From the NCBI RefSeq assembly GCF_014650035.1, contig NZ_BMUE01000004.1, positions 310,001 through 374,000 of the forward strand: a DNA stretch of 64,000 nt, written 5' to 3'. Both the position numbers and the translations under genes were made by a program. This DNA comes from Streptomyces lucensis JCM 4490. GTDB lineage: Bacteria; Actinomycetota; Actinomycetes; Streptomycetales; Streptomycetaceae. The notes beneath the pieces were generated by a model, which searched no databases, was not told where the DNA came from, and saw nothing but the letters and a program-made list of their open reading frames with translations. Below are positions 62,576 through 64,000 of the stretch, piece by piece. Numbering within the stretch: the first letter of the stretch is position 1; the number at the start of each line of letters is the position of its first letter.

Positions 62576-64000
62576 TCAGAGCGTGGCCGAGTTCTCGTGC
62601 CAGTGGCCGCCGCGCTTGCTGTGCGGGGCCGCGAAGGAGGAGGCGACCGGGGTCACCGTCCAGTCGGGGTGACCGGGCATGCGCGGGGTCGTCGTGCCGT
62701 AGAGCCAGTCACGCAGGAAGCCGGACTGGTCCTGGCCGGAGACCTCCGAGGCCACGGCGATGTAGTCGTCGGTGGACGCCGAGGCCCCGCGGAAGCGCTC
62801 CAGGAAGGCACGCTCGACGGCGTGGAAGACGTCCTCGCCGACCAGCTGCCGGAAGGCGTACAGCACGAGGACGCCGCCCAGGTAGCGCTGGCTGTCGAAG
62901 AGGTTGACCGCGTTGGGGGCGGCCACCGGTCCGGAGTCGTGGCGCCACTGGTCGCCGCGGGCGTAGGTGTCCTTCATCCGGGCTTCCATGGTGGTGAGGC
63001 CGAGGGAGTCGGCCCAGCCGCGCTCGTAGCGGTACAGCAGCCCGTAGAAGTCGGCGTGGCCCTCGTTCAGCCACAGGTCCGCCCAGGAGGCGGGGCTGAC
63101 GAGGTTGCCGAAGTAGGAGTGGACCAGCTCGTGCATCATGTGCGAGCCGATCTTCTTCTCCTCCTGGAGCAGGAAGCCCGGCTTGTACAGGGTGAGGGTC
63201 TGGGTCTCCAGGCCGGTGAAGTCGAAGGCCTTGGGATCGTCGGAGTTGCACGGCAGCAGGCCGTACGTCTCGAACGGGAAGGCGGCGCCCAGCCGGTCCT
63301 CCAGCCAGGTCACCAGGCCCGGGGTGAGGGCGAGGGCCGGTTCCAGGGCGGCCGCGCGGGCGGTGGGGACGACGTCGCGCAGGGGCAGGCCGTGCGGGCC
63401 CTGCCGGTCCTTGATCACGTAGTCGCCGACGGTGATCTGGACGAGTTCCGTCGCCATCGGCGAGGCCGAGCGGTACGTGTACGCGGTGCGGCCGTCCGAG
63501 AGCGTGTCCGTGCCGGTGAGCGTGCCGTTCGCGACCGCGCGCAGGCCCTCCGGGACGGTCAGGCGGAAGGAGAAGGCGGCCTTGTCCGACGGGTGGTCGT
63601 TGCACGGGAAGACGGTGTGCGCGGAGTTCGGCTGCGGGCAGATCGCGAAGCCGTCCGGGGTGGGCACCCAGGCGGTGTGCGGGAGCGTACGGCGCGGGTC
63701 GGCGGAGTAGCTGACGCAGACGGTCGCCACCGCCCGCTCCGGGAGCGGCCCCGCGGGAACTATCCGCAGCTTCTCGTCCACCTGTTCCCAGGTGGCGGCG
63801 CGGCCGCCGACGTGTACGGAGCGTATGTCCAGGCCGAGGGCGTCGAGGGAGAAGCGGCTCAGCCCCTGGGTGGCGCGGATCCGCAGGGTGGCCGTGGCCT
63901 CCACCAGCTTCGTCGTGGCGTCGTAGGCCAGGTCGAGGTGGTACTCCGACACGCGGTAGCCGTCGTTGCCGAGGGCCGGGAACACCGCGTCGCCGAGGGT
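62576..64000 (-). CDS. M1-family metallopeptidase, N-terminus outside the window
   Basis: 475 codons are visible and the frame stays open to the window edge, so the start and any signal peptide are missing. The zinc motif is HELVHSYFG with the third ligand Glu in NEGHADFY, the gluzincin pattern HExxH-x18-E of aminopeptidase N relatives. The N-terminal beta domain begins GDAVFPALGNDGYRVSEYHLDL, as in secreted Streptomyces M1 peptidases. The C-terminus ends shortly after the catalytic domain, so the long helical domain of classical aminopeptidase N is absent. Confidence 0.9.
   Translation of the reverse strand, partial: TLGDAVFPALGNDGYRVSEYHLDLAYDATTKLVEATATLRIRATQGLSRFSLDALGLDIRSVHVGGRAATWEQVDEKLRIVPAGPLPERAVATVCVSYSADPRRTLPHTAWVPTPDGFAICPQPNSAHTVFPCNDHPSDKAAFSFRLTVPEGLRAVANGTLTGTDTLSDGRTAYTYRSASPMATELVQITVGDYVIKDRQGPHGLPLRDVVPTARAAALEPALALTPGLVTWLEDRLGAAFPFETYGLLPCNSDDPKAFDFTGLETQTLTLYKPGFLLQEEKKIGSHMMHELVHSYFGNLVSPASWADLWLNEGHADFYGLLYRYERGWADSLGLTTMEARMKDTYARGDQWRHDSGPVAAPNAVNLFDSQRYLGGVLVLYAFRQLVGEDVFHAVERAFLERFRGASASTDDYIAVASEVSGQDQSGFLRDWLYGTTTPRMPGHPDWTVTPVASSFAAPHSKRGGHWHENSATL

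Overview
The window is high-GC actinobacterial DNA, most likely a Streptomyces chromosome. GC is above 70 percent, codon third positions are almost all G or C, GTG starts are common, Shine-Dalgarno sites are strong, and genes often overlap by 4 bases (ATGA or GTGA). I saw no tRNA, rRNA, insertion sequence, prophage, CRISPR array or large biosynthetic cluster. It reads as a chromosomal accessory and stress region built from short operons.

Layout. 1-1791: end of a UvrD-like helicase converging on an HTH/N6-methylase. 1979-5291: reactive-sulfur operon (persulfide dioxygenase-rhodanese, a rhodanese with no cysteine, TauE exporter, rhodanese-TM protein) behind two mirrored CsoR/CstR-type operators. 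5499-10551: CorA, a lipoprotein beside 21-bp repeats, gluconokinase, DUF389 protein, GH15 glucoamylase. 10563-20918: K+/H+ antiporter, cytochrome bd oxidase, SDR, GMC oxidoreductase, cyclase-family protein, ClC channel, SDR. 20922-21230: small secreted Cys/Phe-rich peptide.

21675-26314 is an organosulfur locus. It holds SsuE, an internally deleted SsuD, a DszC/SfnB-like monooxygenase and an orphan sulfonate-binding lipoprotein. The two outward-facing units each begin with a short Cys-ending leader peptide followed within about 10 nt by a perfect 6-bp hairpin, which suggests cysteine-responsive attenuation. 26419-31996: acyl-CoA synthetase, ECF sigma factor, photolyase, SDR-DUF2867 protein. 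32132-36450: TPR-CHAT protease divergent from a translationally coupled Cys-cluster protein and membrane protein, a candidate conflict system.

36472-44291: methyltransferase, orphan LytTR regulator, GH65 phosphorylase and a PaoABC-like molybdenum aldehyde oxidoreductase operon. 44365-49959: two lipoproteins, an ABC exporter behind a SoxR/MerR-type box with a 19-bp spacer, a flippase-like protein and a crotonase. 50343-54180: three-gene overlapping FGGY kinase/GlpA-like/flavoprotein operon. 54436-64000: hypothetical protein with an amino-acid permease, MscS channel, small membrane/SHOCT/DUF proteins, DHA2 drug exporter, DUF4186 protein, and an M1 aminopeptidase cut by the window end.

Family assignments rest on motifs read by eye. 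No database search was run.
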